Positions 27,085 through 37,425 of a stretch of DNA of 64,000 nt are shown here, piece after piece. Origin of the DNA: DATJPW01 sp963752855. Its GTDB lineage: Bacteria > Desulfobacterota > Desulfomonilia > Desulfomonilales > Desulfomonilaceae. Below the pieces are notes generated by a model that was not told where the DNA came from, did no database searches, and saw only the letters and a list, made by a program, of their open reading frames with translations. The position numbers were made by a program, and so were the translations under genes. The stretch's first letter is position 1; each line of letters starts with the position of its first letter. The stretch is taken from positions 62,001-126,000 of the forward strand of contig CAVVZX010000035.1 of assembly GCA_963752855.1 (NCBI GenBank), in the 5' to 3' direction.

Positions 27085-27972
27085 ATGGATCTTTCGTTCA
27101 TCATAATGCAGTTCCTAAGCGGCCTGACCGCCGCCACCCTGCTGTTCCTGGTCGCAAGCGGACTCACCTTGATTTTCGGTGTGGGCAACGTTTTCAACTT
27201 TGCGCACGGCTCCTTTTTCATGATCGGCGCCTATCTGGCCTACCAGGCGGTCTCTGCGTGGCACACCCACTTCTGGATGGCTATCATCGTGGCAGCTTTG
27301 GGAGCGGGGATTCTCGGAATGTTGGCGGAATCATTGTTCCTGCGTCGCATCTACGGACGCGCTGAGGAGGGAGGATTTCAAATACTCCTGACTTATTCGT
27401 TCATCCTTGTCATCGACGATCTAGTGAAGCTGGTGTGGGGCACGGAGTATAAATCCTTGCAGAGGCCTCCAGGGTTCAGCGGTTCCATCGAGATCGCCGG
27501 CCTCACCATTCCATCCTATAACGTGGCTATTATCGTAATTGGATTGGTGGTGGTAATGCTGGCATGGTTGATCCTGACCCGCACACGCGCAGGCCGCATT
27601 GCTCGAGCCGCGGCTCTCGACCGAGAGATGCTGAGTTCCATGGGTGTTAACGTGCCACTTACCATGACGCTGGTCTTTGGCATCGCCACGGCCATGGGCG
27701 GTTTCGCCGGCGGGTTGGCTGCGCCTCTTCGCTCTGTGACACCCGGCGCGGGCATAGAAGTGATTATCGACTCTCTCATTGTAGTGGTGATAGGGGGCAT
27801 GGGGAATTTCTGGGGCGCCTGGTTGGGCGCGCTCATCTTGGGAGAGGTGAATGCCTTTGGCGTTGCGGTAGTGCCGGAATGGGCTTGCCTATTCAGCTAC
27901 GTGGTCATGGTGCTGACCTTGATTTTCAAGCCTGAGGGTCTGTTTGCGCCTCGGCGGGTCAGGAAGGTGTAG
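27085..27972 (+). CDS. Branched-chain-type ABC permease LivH-like, system 2
   Basis: 295 residues from the ATG at 27085 (GGGAGTG upstream). The LivH signature SGLTLIFGVGNVFNFAHGSF is near residue 28, with MSSMGVNVPLTMTLVFGIATAMGGFAGGLAAPL and the conserved VVVIGGMGNFWGAWLGALILG loop. Intact integral membrane subunit, the counterpart of the 19975 gene in system 1. Confidence 0.9.
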   Translation: MDLSFIIMQFLSGLTAATLLFLVASGLTLIFGVGNVFNFAHGSFFMIGAYLAYQAVSAWHTHFWMAIIVAALGAGILGMLAESLFLRRIYGRAEEGGFQILLTYSFILVIDDLVKLVWGTEYKSLQRPPGFSGSIEIAGLTIPSYNVAIIVIGLVVVMLAWLILTRTRAGRIARAAALDREMLSSMGVNVPLTMTLVFGIATAMGGFAGGLAAPLRSVTPGAGIEVIIDSLIVVVIGGMGNFWGAWLGALILGEVNAFGVAVVPEWACLFSYVVMVLTLIFKPEGLFAPRRVRKV

Positions 27973-27974
27973 CC

Positions 27975-28939
27975 ATGGAAAATATGAAGAGTTACAAGGC
28001 GGCCTCATTCTGGGTCCTCTTCTTTGTGATCTTTGCCGCAGTGCCTCTGGTAAAGACCTCCGACTACCAGCTTATGCTGGCCACCCACATCCTTCTCTGG
28101 GGAATGTTCGCGGTTGCTTTCAACATGTTGTTTGGCCTTACCGGCATGCTCTCTTTCGGCCAAGGACTCTATTACGGTTTAGGGAGCGTACTCAGTGGGC
28201 CTGATGGTGCGGTACCTGGGTGACGGCTGGTTCGTGCCTGGTATAGTCATTGGCCCTTTGGCCTGCATCGTAATCTCAATCTTAATAGGTCTTTTGATCA
28301 TTCGTGTGAGCGGAGTGTTCTTTACAGTGCTCACACTCGCGTTCGGTCAGTTGGTCTGGCAACTCGTGTTTAGACTCTACCACATCACAGGGGGTGACGA
28401 CGGAATCCAGGGGCTCATTCCTCCCGGCATACTGTCGGACCGTGTTGTGTACTATTACTTCGCTCTGATATTGGTCCTGCTGTCTATTTGGTGTCATGCG
28501 GCGATTGGTCGATTCCCCGATGGGCCTTGTGCTGCGATGTATCCGGCAGAACCCTGAGCGGGTGCGTTTCTTGGGCGGACGGGTAAAAGGCAATCAGCTT
28601 CGGATTTATATTATTTCATCTTTTTTTTCGGCATTGGCCGGTGGTCTCATGGCAGGGGTCGACAACTCGATCCACCCGGACATGCTTTATTGGACGACCT
28701 CAGGTGAAGTCATCCTCATGGCCGTTCTGGGCGGAATAGGCCGATTTTTCGGACCTTTCATAGGCGCCGGGGTGATCCTTGTAATAGGTGAGTACGTGGG
28801 AGCCAAGACCGAATACTGGTCGCTGATAATCGGTCTGGTGATGATGGTGATGGTTCTTCTCTTGCCCCGAGGCCTGGCCGGAGAATTCCAACTGCTCAAG
28901 GCACGCATGACATCCGCTCCCGTGGAGAGTAGAGGTTGA
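27975..28939 (+). CDS. Branched-chain-type ABC permease LivM-like, system 2 (two frame breaks)
   Basis: About 320 residues after repair. Starts MENMKSYKAASFWVLFFVIF; the LivM motif FNMLFGLTGMLSFGQGLYYGLG is near residue 45. Near 28183 one extra G (TTAGGGAGCG) breaks the frame; corrected it reads GAYSVGLMVRYLGDGW. Near 28493 one extra T breaks it again; corrected, WVMRRLVDSPMGLVLRCIRQNPERV follows. The remaining part has VILMAVLGGIGRFFGPFIGA. Both breaks are one-base insertions. Confidence 0.85.
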
Positions 28940-28940
28940 A

Positions 28941-29697
28941 ATGGAACCGGTATTAGTGCTGGATAGTGTGGACAAGGCCTTCGGTGGCCTCAGAGTTACC
29001 TCGGATGTGAGTTTTTCGGTCGCCGCAGGGCACCATATCGGCCATCATCGGGCCTAATGGAGCAGGGAAAACTACTCTGTTCAACGAGATCACAGGGTAT
29101 CTGGTCCCCGATAAAGGCCGCATCATGTTCCAAGGTGAGGATATCACAGGTCTTCCAGTCCGAGAAATCGTTTATCGAGGCATGGGGCGGGCTTTCCAGG
29201 TTACCTCGTTCTTTCCGGAAGAGACGGTCCTGGACAATGTGCGCCTGGCGTGTCTGTCAAGGTCGAAGCTGACACGAAGGTTTTTCAAGAATATTTCCCA
29301 GTTCAAGGACGCCACAGACAAGGCATATAGCATCCTGGAAAGCCTGGGACTTCAGAAGGATTCGGATCGGCCGGCATTCGAGCTTGCCCACGGGGATCAG
29401 AAGCTTCTCGATATCGGCATGGCTCTGGGGCTGGAACCCAAGCTGCTGTTGCTCGATGAGCCGACCTCGGGCATGTCGCCCGAAGAGCGTCAACTTACAC
29501 GAGATTTGATACAAAGGCTCTGGAAGGAATTCAATCTTACACTTGTGTTTATCGAGCACGACATGGACACCGTCTTCGGCATAGCGCAGACCGTTCGGGT
29601 GTTGCAGATGGGCAGGCTTTTGGCCGAAGGCACACCCGACGAAATACGCAACAACCCCGAGGTGATTACCGCCTACCTCGGCGAGGAGGTTTCATGA
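28941..29697 (+). CDS. ABC transporter ATP-binding protein LivG-like, system 2 (frameshift near 29027)
   Basis: About 251 residues. The start MEPVLVLDSVDKAFGGLRVTSDVS is one base after the livM stop. One extra C at about 29027 splits the Walker A region; corrected it reads AAGTISAIIGPNGAGKTTLFNEITGY. LAHGDQKLLDIGMALGL is the LivG-type signature, LLLLDEPTSGMSP is Walker B and FIEHDMDTVFG the H-loop. ATPase subunit of Liv system 2. Confidence 0.85.
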
Positions 29698-30399
29698 GCC
29701 ACATATTGGAAGCCGAAGGCCTGAACACCTTCTATGGCCGGAGCCACATCCTATTCGATGTGAGTCTTTCCGTGGCGCCCGGCGAGACTGTCTGTCTAAT
29801 GGGCCGAAATGGAGCCGGCAAAACCACCACGTTCCGGTCCATCATGGGATTGACGGGACCGAAACAAGGCAGGGTGATTCTTAAAGGCAAAGATTGCACG
29901 GGAATGCCTCCATATAAAATGGCGAAAATGGGACTCGGGTTTGTGCCGGAGGATCGGCGTATATTCGGACCGCTTACCGTGGGGGAGAATCTGGAGCTGG
30001 GGAAGATACCCGGCCGGACCGGGCGCTGGACCATGGAGACCGGTTCTCGAGCAATTTCCAGTCATGGTCCCTCTGAAAAACCGGTTCGGTGGCTCGCTTT
30101 CAGGTGGCGAGCAACAGATGTTGACAATCGCCAGGGCGCTGATGGGGAACCCCGACGTTCTGGTCTTGGATGAACCGAGCGAAGGCCTCGCCCCGGTGAT
30201 CGTATCGATTCTAAAAGAACTCATAATCAGCCTGAAATCCGCCGACACCACCATTCTACTGTCGGAGCAAAACATACGTTTCGCGATGGGAGTTTCAGAC
30301 CGTGTGGTCGTTATAGACAAAGGACACGTGGTATTCACGGGCCCTATAGAAGAGTTCAAGACCCAGGAGAGCGTGCAAAAGAAATATCTGGCCGTCTGA
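29694..30399 (+). CDS. ABC transporter ATP-binding protein LivF-like, system 2 (frameshift near 30042)
   Basis: About 234 residues, with a start overlapping the livG stop (ATGA). Walker A GRNGAGKTTTFRSIMGL near residue 39 and GLGFVPEDRRIFGPLTVGENL near 80 are typical LivF. An extra G near 30042 breaks the frame between RWTMET and VLEQFP. After repair LSGGEQQMLTIARALMGNP is the signature, VLVLDEPSEGLAP is Walker B, and LLSEQNIRFAMG follows. Second ATPase of Liv system 2. Confidence 0.85.
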
Positions 30400-30497
30400 G
30401 CGTCGTTGTCGCCAGAAACTAGTGGAGTTTGATTCGAATCTTTGGAGACGTGAAATTAACAAGATATCGGTCAATTGATTCAAAGGGAGAAACACTA

Positions 30498-31947
30498 ATG
30501 GGCCTTAAAACCGCTGAGGAATACGAAGAGAGCTTACGCAAATTGAATCTGAAGATCTACTTGCTGGGAGAATTAGTTACAGACCCGGTAGATCATCCGA
30601 TCATCAGACCGTCCATGAATTCGGTGAAAATGACTTACGAGTTGGCTCACGATCCACAATATGAGGAGCTGATGACCGCCACGTCCCACTTGAATGGGCA
30701 GAAGATAAACCGTTTCGGTCATCTGCATCAGGGGACTGAGGACCTTGTAAAAAAAGTGAAAATGCAGCGGCTTCTGGGGCAAAAAACAGGATCGTGCTTT
30801 CAACGCTGCGTCGGCATGGATGCGATAAACTCGGTGGACAGCGTCACGTTCGAGATGGACGAGAAGCTCGGTACCCAGTACCACAACAGATTCGTCAAAT
30901 TTCTGCTCATGATGCAGGAAGAGGATTTAACTGTCGATGGCGCCATGACCGATCCAAAGGGTGATCGGGGCTGTCTCTCCCAGCAAACAGGTTGACCCGG
31001 ACGTCTACCTGCGCGTGGTCGAGAAGAAGTCCGACGGGATAGTGGTCCGGGGCGCCAAAGCGCATCAGACAGGAGCGGTGAATTCTCACTGGATTCTCGT
31101 GATGCCTACCATCTCCCTGCAGAAGGAAGACTCGGATTATGCCGTATGCTTTGCGGTTCCATCCGACGCCGAAGGTATCTTCTATATCTACGGTCGGCAA
31201 TCTTGCGACACCCGAAAGCTGGAAGGCGGCGACATAGATGTTGGGAACAATCAGTTCGGTGGGCACGAGGCTCTCGTGATTTTCGAAGATGTTTTCATTC
31301 CCTGGGAAAACGTCTTCATGTGTGGCGAGTATGAATTCGCTGGAATGCTGGTGGAGCGGTTCGCAGGATACCACCGACAAAGCTACGGGGGCTGCAAGGT
31401 CGGCGTGGGAGACGTTCTTATTGGAGCGGCCGCTCTGGCCGCGGATTACAACGGAGCTGCAAAGGCTTCGCACATCAAAGACAAACTCATCGAAATGACC
31501 CATCTGAATGAAACGCTGTATGCCTGCGGCTTAGCTTGTTCGTCCGAAGGGAAAAAGACAGCTTCCGGAACGTACCTGGTGAACCTCCTCCTGGCCAATG
31601 TGTGCAAACAGAACGTCACGCGGCTCCCGTACGAAATTGCAAGGTTGGCCGAAGATATAGCAGGAGGATTGATGGTTACGATGCCGTCAGAGCGTGATCT
31701 GAAACATCCCGAGATCGGTAAATATATCGAAAAGTATCTTCGGGGAACGGCCGGGATCCCGGCGGAGCGCCGCATGAGGATCTTGCGGCTTATCGAGAAT
31801 ATAACTTTGGGCGCAGCGGCGGTGGGATACAGGACGGAATCCATGCACGGCGCCGGATCGCCACAAGCTCAGAGAATAATGATCGCGCGGCAAGGTAGTC
31901 TGGAAGACAAGAAGGCCTTGGCCAAGGCACTTGCCGGAATAGAGTGA
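30498..31947 (+). CDS. 4-hydroxybutyryl-CoA dehydratase-family enzyme, copy 2 (frameshift near 30968)
   Basis: About 482 residues, paralogue of the gene at 15511. AAGGGAG precedes the ATG (MGLKTAEEYEESLRKL). Conserved cluster ligands: CFQRC near residue 95 and YHRQSYGGC (His-x6-Cys) in the second half. TATSHLNGQKINRFGHLHQG and RGAKAHQTGAVNSHWI match the family. One extra base after GDRG, near 30968, breaks the frame; corrected it continues VSPSKQVDPDVYLRVVEKK. It lies behind the second Liv system and before a CoA-transferase, so it is predicted to act on a CoA ester generated by that transferase. The C-terminus is shorter than copy 1 by about 35 residues. Confidence 0.85.
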
Positions 31948-31972
31948 CGATCTATCCTTAAGGAGAATCCTC

Positions 31973-33297
31973 ATGAACTGGAGGGAGTATTATAACCAGC
32001 GCAAAGTCCCCGCCGAAGAGGCGGTCAAGGCAATAAAGCCAGGAGACAGGGTTGTTTTCAGCCATGCGTGCGGCGAGCCCACGTGTCTCGTGGAAGCGAT
32101 GGTGGATCGGGCCGAAGAGCTGGAAGCTGTAGAGATTGTTCACATGGTCTCCATGGGCAGGGCCCGATACTGCCAGCCGGAGTACTCGAAATCATTCAGG
32201 CACAACTCTTTGTTTGTTGGCGCTACCAGCAGGCATGCGGTAAACGAAGGAAGAGGAGACTACACCTGCTGCTACTTTTCCGAAATCCCGCTCCTGTTCC
32301 GGGACAATCGACTGCCGGTAGATGTCGCGCTTATTGGGGTATCTCCGCCGGACAAATTGGGTTTCGTATGTCTCGGCATATCAGTGGATTACACCAAACA
32401 GGCCGCTCTCAGCGCCAAGACCGTGATTGCGGCCGTGAATCCCAACATGCCCAGGATTGGCGGAGATTCCTATCTCCATGTGACGGATATCGACTACTTT
32501 GTTCCTACTGAGGAACCGCTGATTGAATTGAAGCCGGCCAATATTGGCGCCCTGGAAAAGGCCATAGGGAAGAATGTGGCAAGCCTTGGTCAAAGATGGC
32601 GACTGCCTTCAGCTGGGAATCGGGGGGCTGCCTGACGCTGTGCTCGGCTTCCTGGAAGACAAGAACGATCTCGGCATCCATTCGGAGATGATCTCCGATG
32701 GAGCAATGAATTTGATAGAGGCGGGTGTGATAACGTGCAAGAAAAAGACCTTTAGGCCCAGGAAAGTGGTTATTACTTTTGCGATGGGGACTCGTCGGTT
32801 TTACGAATGGCTTAATGACAATTCCATTGTCGAATCTTATCCTGTAGACTTTACCAACGATCCGTTTATAATCGCTCAGAACGACAACATGGTGTCAATC
32901 AATTCAGCGATAGCGGTCGATCTTCAGGGTCAGATAGCCGCGGATACCCTTGGCCCTAAACAGTTTAGCGGCGTCGGAGGACAGGTGGATTTCGTTCGGG
33001 GCGCCAACCGTTCGAAGGGTGGTCGAAGCATCATCGCCCTGCCGTCGACTGCGGCGAAAGGCAAAGCGTCTCGGATCGTGGCGGCCCTGGATAGAGGCCA
33101 GGCGGTCACTACGCCGAGAAACGAGGTGGCCTACGTTGTTACCGAACACGGCATCGCTGATCTAAAGGGGCGAACCATCCGTGAGCGGGCAGAGGCCCTC
33201 ATTCGCTATAGCCGACCCGCAATTCAAGGACGAACTCCACGAAGAGTTCCTCCAGTTGTACGGTTTTCGAGGGTTGGCCGTCCAGGTCCCTGCTTGA
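31973..33297 (+). CDS. Acetyl-CoA hydrolase/4-hydroxybutyrate CoA-transferase family protein (two frame breaks)
   Basis: About 440 residues after repair, family I CoA-transferase of the Cat1/Cat2 (4-hydroxybutyrate:acetyl-CoA) type. It starts MNWREYYNQRKVPAEEAVKAI with GGAG upstream. An extra G near 32583 splits it; corrected, VKDGDCLQLGIGGLPDAVLG follows. The presumed catalytic Glu is in GIHSEMISDGAM. RNEVAYVVTEHGIADLKGRT is conserved. A second +1 near 33206 is followed, after repair, by IADPQFKDELHEEF and a terminus at 33297. It probably transfers CoA from acetyl-CoA to the acid imported by the adjacent Liv system. The pairing with an AbfD-type dehydratase is that of 4-hydroxybutyrate fermentation. 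Confidence 0.8.
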
Positions 33298-33356
33298 GGC
33301 GCCGGGATGGTAGAGACCCGTGGATAATGATTTATAGTCGATCAGGATTTTGATCT

Positions 33357-35132
33357 ATGTTTGGTTTTTACAATCTGGTTTTAAGGGTCAATGCGACCCA
33401 GAGGTCCTTTGATCTTAAAACGATTTCGGACGAGCTGGTGAGCAGCACGTTAGGCGGCAAAGGACTGGCCACTCGGCTGCTGCTTCAACATAATCCTCCG
33501 CAGGTCGATCCCCTAAGCGTGGACAATCACTTGGTATTTGCTACGGGTCCTGTAACCGGCACAGGAGTTTGGGGTTCATGCCGTCACGGCGTTTACGCCA
33601 AATCGCCTCAGACCAGTTATTACTCGGAGTCGTATGCCGGTGGCAAAGCCGCTGAATACATGGCGGGCACAGGCTTCGATGCGGTCATGATCCACGGATC
33701 AAGCTCTGAGCCGGTCTGGCTGGAGATATCCAGTGAGGCGGTCCATTTCCACCCGGCCGACGATCTCTGGGGTCTGGACACCTACGAAACCGAGGACCGC
33801 ATCAAGGCGTGGATAAAAGCGAATCGGCCCGGCGCCAAAAACTGCGGTGTGGTGGTGATTGGACCCGCAGGTGAGAACCAGGTCAGTTTTGCCGCAATTG
33901 AAAATGATTATTGGCGATCCGCGGGACGAACCGGCGTCGGCGCGGTAATGGGGTCCAAGAAGATTAAGGGAATCGCTTTCTGGGGTAACCGCAAGAAAGA
34001 ATTGGCTGACCCGGACCTTGTGAAGAGCTTCGCCCGGGAGTTGGCTCAACGATCAAAGGACAATCCGGGTGTGAAGGCATACAAAAGCATGGGGACCCCC
34101 ATGATGGTGGACATTATGAGTCATGTGGGTAGCTTCCCTAGTCGTTACTGGAAAAAGGGGACTGTAGAGCATCGGGAGCGGATCAATGCCGCGGCCTTGC
34201 ACGAGCGATTGGATGTTCAACCTCATGCTTGTCTGAGGTGCTTTATTGCATGCGGAAGGCTCAGCAAGGTCAAAGAGGGTCGGCATAAGGGTCTTAAAAT
34301 GGAAGGCCCTGAGTACGAGACCATTTATGCTTTCGGCGGATTATGTGAGGTGGATTCCATCGAGGAGATCACCTATCTGAACGACGTATGCGATAGGCTG
34401 GGGATCGACACCATCACTTCAGGGAATCTGGCGGCATTCGCCATAGAAGCGTCCCGCCAGGGGAAAACCGATTATCGGATTGATTACGGACAGGTGGACA
34501 GGATCGCGGAACTTCTTCACGATATCACTTACCTTCGGGGCTTGGGCGCCACTCTGGCCAAAGGAATCAAATACGCCTCTAAAGCGCTCGGAATGGAGGA
34601 CCAGGCCATCCATGTGAAGGGATTGGAGCCTGCGGGCTATGATCCCAGAGTGCTTAAGGGCATGGGACTGGCTTACGGCACGAGTGATCGAGGGGCGTGC
34701 CATTTGCGGACAACCTTTTATAAACCGGAACTCTCCAAGATGATCGACCCGGACCAGATCGAAGGCAAAGCCGAGATGTTCGTGGAATGGGAAGACCGGC
34801 TAACGATTTTCGATTCACTGGTTTTGTGCCGATTTTATCGTGATCTTTACCAGTGGGAAGAACTGGCCACGATGATCAAGGGGACAACCGGTCTTGAACT
34901 GGACACGGACGCGCTGAAAAGAATCGCCAGGAGCATAAGTGACGATACTCGACGGTTTAATATCCGAGAAGGTCTGACACCGGAAGATGACAAGCTTCCG
35001 AAACGCTTTAGCACCGAGGCGCTGCCCGAGACCGGGAAGGTGATCACCAGGGAGCAGATGGAGCGCCTTCTAGCCGATTATTACCGAGCCCGAGGATGGG
35101 ATTCCGAAGGCAGACCACCGGCAGAAGAATAA
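33357..35132 (+). CDS. Aldehyde ferredoxin oxidoreductase-family tungstoenzyme
   Basis: Intact 591-residue AOR-family protein. These enzymes carry a tungsten (or molybdenum) bis-pyranopterin cofactor and one [4Fe-4S] cluster, and oxidise aldehydes or reduce acids with ferredoxin. LGGKGLATRLLLQHNPP is near residue 32 and the fold-typical NDYWRSAGRTGVGAVMGSKKIKGIAFWG near 185. The cluster Cys set is CLRCFIAC near residue 290, with a further Cys in LVLCRFY near 490. It is distinct from bamB at 53.6 kb. Placed last in the CoA-transferase/dehydratase group, it may remove electrons at a carboxylate/aldehyde or acyl step; the substrate is unknown. Confidence 0.9.
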   Translation: MFGFYNLVLRVNATQRSFDLKTISDELVSSTLGGKGLATRLLLQHNPPQVDPLSVDNHLVFATGPVTGTGVWGSCRHGVYAKSPQTSYYSESYAGGKAAEYMAGTGFDAVMIHGSSSEPVWLEISSEAVHFHPADDLWGLDTYETEDRIKAWIKANRPGAKNCGVVVIGPAGENQVSFAAIENDYWRSAGRTGVGAVMGSKKIKGIAFWGNRKKELADPDLVKSFARELAQRSKDNPGVKAYKSMGTPMMVDIMSHVGSFPSRYWKKGTVEHRERINAAALHERLDVQPHACLRCFIACGRLSKVKEGRHKGLKMEGPEYETIYAFGGLCEVDSIEEITYLNDVCDRLGIDTITSGNLAAFAIEASRQGKTDYRIDYGQVDRIAELLHDITYLRGLGATLAKGIKYASKALGMEDQAIHVKGLEPAGYDPRVLKGMGLAYGTSDRGACHLRTTFYKPELSKMIDPDQIEGKAEMFVEWEDRLTIFDSLVLCRFYRDLYQWEELATMIKGTTGLELDTDALKRIARSISDDTRRFNIREGLTPEDDKLPKRFSTEALPETGKVITREQMERLLADYYRARGWDSEGRPPAEE

Positions 35133-35432
35133 ACAAGGGCTACTCTCCAGTCGCATTCCTGGTTCCGGTAGCGCCGGCGTCCCTGCCGGCGCCTCGTCAT
35201 TCCAGCAAGGGCAGGAATCCAGTTTGTATTGGTGGGACAGGCTTCCAGCCTGTCCAAGAATGACGGGCAAGATGCCCGTCCCACCAAGACTGCACCAGGA
35301 TCAAGTCCCGGGTGACGGACTACCGGCACGGAGGCCGGTCGCTACCAATCGCGTTGATGCGGTCACCACCAAACTCGTTTTCTTTTTTGCGACTCGCCTC
35401 TTCACAAAAAAATCATGCCGCTCACTATTGTC
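35133..35432. repeat. Cluster of palindromic repeat elements
   Basis: 300 bases between the AOR gene and the MBL gene, almost entirely repeats. GGTAGCGCCGGCGTCCCTGC opens one near 35167. TGGTGGGAC (35230-35238) and GTCCCACCA (35278-35286) are perfect ends of a second that holds two inner hairpins. CCGGTCGCTACCA at 35335-35347 is the right end of the element also seen at 17.2 kb. No gene is seen. Confidence 0.6.
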
Positions 35433-36062
35433 CTACAAAAACGGGTTTTCAACCTTTTCTCTGCCTATGGTTGATGTAGGGGTAGGGCCGTAATGGTGGC
35501 CGGGAAGAACAATAGTTTCGTCAGGCAATGTGAACAGCTTGTTGCGAATAGAGGCTTGGAGCACTTGGTATGAGCCTCCGGGGAGATCGGTCCGTCCCAC
35601 GCCTCCCACGAATAGGGTATCTCCGGTGATGACGTAACCGGGAAAATACAGGCAGATCCCTCCAGCGCTGTGGCCCGGAGTATGGATTACGGTCACCGAT
35701 TCATTACCAAAAGTGATTTTGTCTCCGTCTTTGAGCAGCATTGTCGCGGCAGGGGAAGCCTCGGCATTGAACATCGCCAACATTCCGGGATTAGGATGCA
35801 TAAGCGCTTCCGCATCGGCTTCATGTATGGCGATGGGAGCGCCCGTCGCGTCGTGCAAGGCCTTGTTGCCCGCTGTATGGTCAACGTGCACATGTGTGTT
35901 GACGATTATTTCGATCCGGTTGACGCCGCGATCCTTGGCCCGTTTCAGTATCTCCGGAACTGCGCCGCCGGGATCTACAACGATTCCCTGGCCGCTTTGT
36001 TCATCCCCGAGCACGTAGCAGAAGATGTCGAATCCACCGATAAGTATTTGATCAATAATCAT
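35433..36062 (-). CDS. MBL-fold metal-dependent hydrolase (glyoxalase II-like)
   Basis: 209 residues, intact. NTHVHVDHTAGN near residue 57 is the HxHxDH di-metal motif. Further ligands are in VIHTPGHSAGGICLYFP near 130, VITGDTLFVGGVGRTDLPGG near 150 and LPGHHYGP near 192. The group includes hydroxyacylglutathione hydrolases and persulfide-type thiol hydrolases. It acts in the cytoplasm on a thioester or related substrate. The ATG has GGAGGAA upstream on the minus strand. It is separated from the ahbD-hemB pair by repeats, so it is probably its own unit. Confidence 0.85.
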   Translation of the reverse strand: MIIDQILIGGFDIFCYVLGDEQSGQGIVVDPGGAVPEILKRAKDRGVNRIEIIVNTHVHVDHTAGNKALHDATGAPIAIHEADAEALMHPNPGMLAMFNAEASPAATMLLKDGDKITFGNESVTVIHTPGHSAGGICLYFPGYVITGDTLFVGGVGRTDLPGGSYQVLQASIRNKLFTLPDETIVLPGHHYGPTPTSTIGREKVENPFL

Positions 36063-36365
36063 TTGTTCCTCCGGAAGTTGGCAGAAGTATTTTTCACATA
36101 AGCAAGCCTTGGGTCAGTTTGATTTCTTGCGCGCATAGTAAAAGTCCGTGACTCCGGCGAAGGCTGGGTCCAGAACTAGATTCCCGCTTACGCGGGAATA
36201 ATAACCTGGATTCCTGCTTTCGCAGGAATGACGTTACCTTATATACATTATCGGATAAGCTTTTTGGCAGATCCTGTAAAGATTCACATTATAAGAGTTT
36301 TTTGAAGAGGGGTCCGGGGAGAAACTTTTTTGCAAAAAAGTTTCTCCCCGGATTCTACTCCCCTC
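36063..36365. repeat. Intergenic hairpins including a 19-bp perfect inverted repeat
   Basis: TTCCCGC/GCGGGAA (36181-36198) and ATTCCTGC/GCAGGAAT (36210-36229) are dispersed extragenic palindromes. At 36313-36352, TCCGGGGAGAAACTTTTTT and its exact reverse complement flank only GC, making a 40-base near-perfect hairpin 13 bases beyond the ahbD stop. It could act as a terminator for hemB-ahbD, though no classical U-run follows on the minus strand; it could equally be a mobile repeat. Confidence 0.6.
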
Positions 36366-37425
36366 CTACACCCTTTGCAGCGCGGGCGGTTGATACGCGC
36401 AATACGGTTCTTCAGCCGTATAGCGGCCCGTAAGTTCCAAAGATCTAGCCCTGCAACCTCCACAAAAGCGAAGATAGTCGCATTGACGGCACTTGCCTTC
36501 CAGCAGACTGAAATTACGGAGATCCTGGAACAGAGCGGCGTTTTTCCATATATCGCCGAACTCGGCTTCACGCACGCTTCCCGCTTGCATGTCGAAGTAT
36601 CCGCACGGCTGCAAATCGCCTTTATGAGAGACAAATACAAACGAGATCCCGCCAAGGCACCCGCGGGTGCGCGCATTGAGGCCGAACGTATCTTCAGTCA
36701 CTTCCAAACCTTCGGATCTTGGCCTGCTGTCTCAGTATTCTGTAGTACTGAGGCGCACAGGTGGCTTTGGTTTCCAGGCGGGACTTCCGCGCGAGGCGAT
36801 AGAATGCGGTCAAGGTCTCTTCGTACTCATCTCTATCCATTTCTTCGCCCGCCATATCTTTGGCCCGACCTGTCGGGACCAGGAGAAACACGTGAAACGC
36901 GTCCGCTCCTATTTTTTCGGCCAGCTGCATTATTTGCGCAAGTCGATTCCGGTTACGACGTGTCAAGGTGGTGTTGATTTGAACTGACACCCCTGCGCCG
37001 CGTAGATTAGCAATGCCCCTCAACGAAGCATCGAAAGCTCCGGCGACTTTTCTAAATGAATCGTGCTCCTGCGGAGTGGCCCCATCGAGACTTATGCTGA
37101 CCCGAGCAATTCCGATTTTCTTGATTTCTCTCGCAATTTCATCCGTGACCAGCACTCCGTTGGTGGCCAGCACAGGACGCAGACCGGAATCGGCAGCGTA
37201 ACGGGCAAGATCAAAGAAATCCGCACGCAAGAGGGGCTCCCCGCCCGTCATTATTAATATGGGTCTTGCGACCTTCGCTATGCCGTCAATAAGCGCCCGT
37301 CCCTCCTCGAAGGAGAGTTCATCCGGGGCCGCCTCCGGGCAAGCTCCAGCCCGGCAGTGAACGCAGGCCAAATTGCACGCGCGCGTCATCTCCCAGGCTA
37401 CCAGTCTCAGTTCAAGGGGATTCAA
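36366..37425 (-). CDS. ahbD: Radical SAM heme b synthase-like protein (frameshift near 36700)
   Basis: About 352 residues. The N-terminus PLELRLVAWEMTRACNLACVHC contains the radical-SAM C-x3-C-x2-C motif (CNLACVHC). MTGGEPLLRADFFDLA and SISLDGATPQEHDSFRKV are conserved in AhbD/NirJ-type enzymes. One extra G near 36700 breaks the frame; corrected, EVTEDTFGLNARTRGCLGG leads into a SPASM-like region with CGYFD and C-x2-C-x5-CGGC. AhbD converts iron-coproporphyrin III to heme in the siroheme-dependent pathway of sulfate reducers and archaea. It overlaps the hemB stop, consistent with tetrapyrrole synthesis. A different heme-related SPASM enzyme is possible. Confidence 0.8.

Noticed and set aside
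35133..35432. Repeat cluster suggesting a CRISPR array
   Set aside because: The units are different palindromes of varying size with no regular repeat-spacer spacing and no cas genes nearby.
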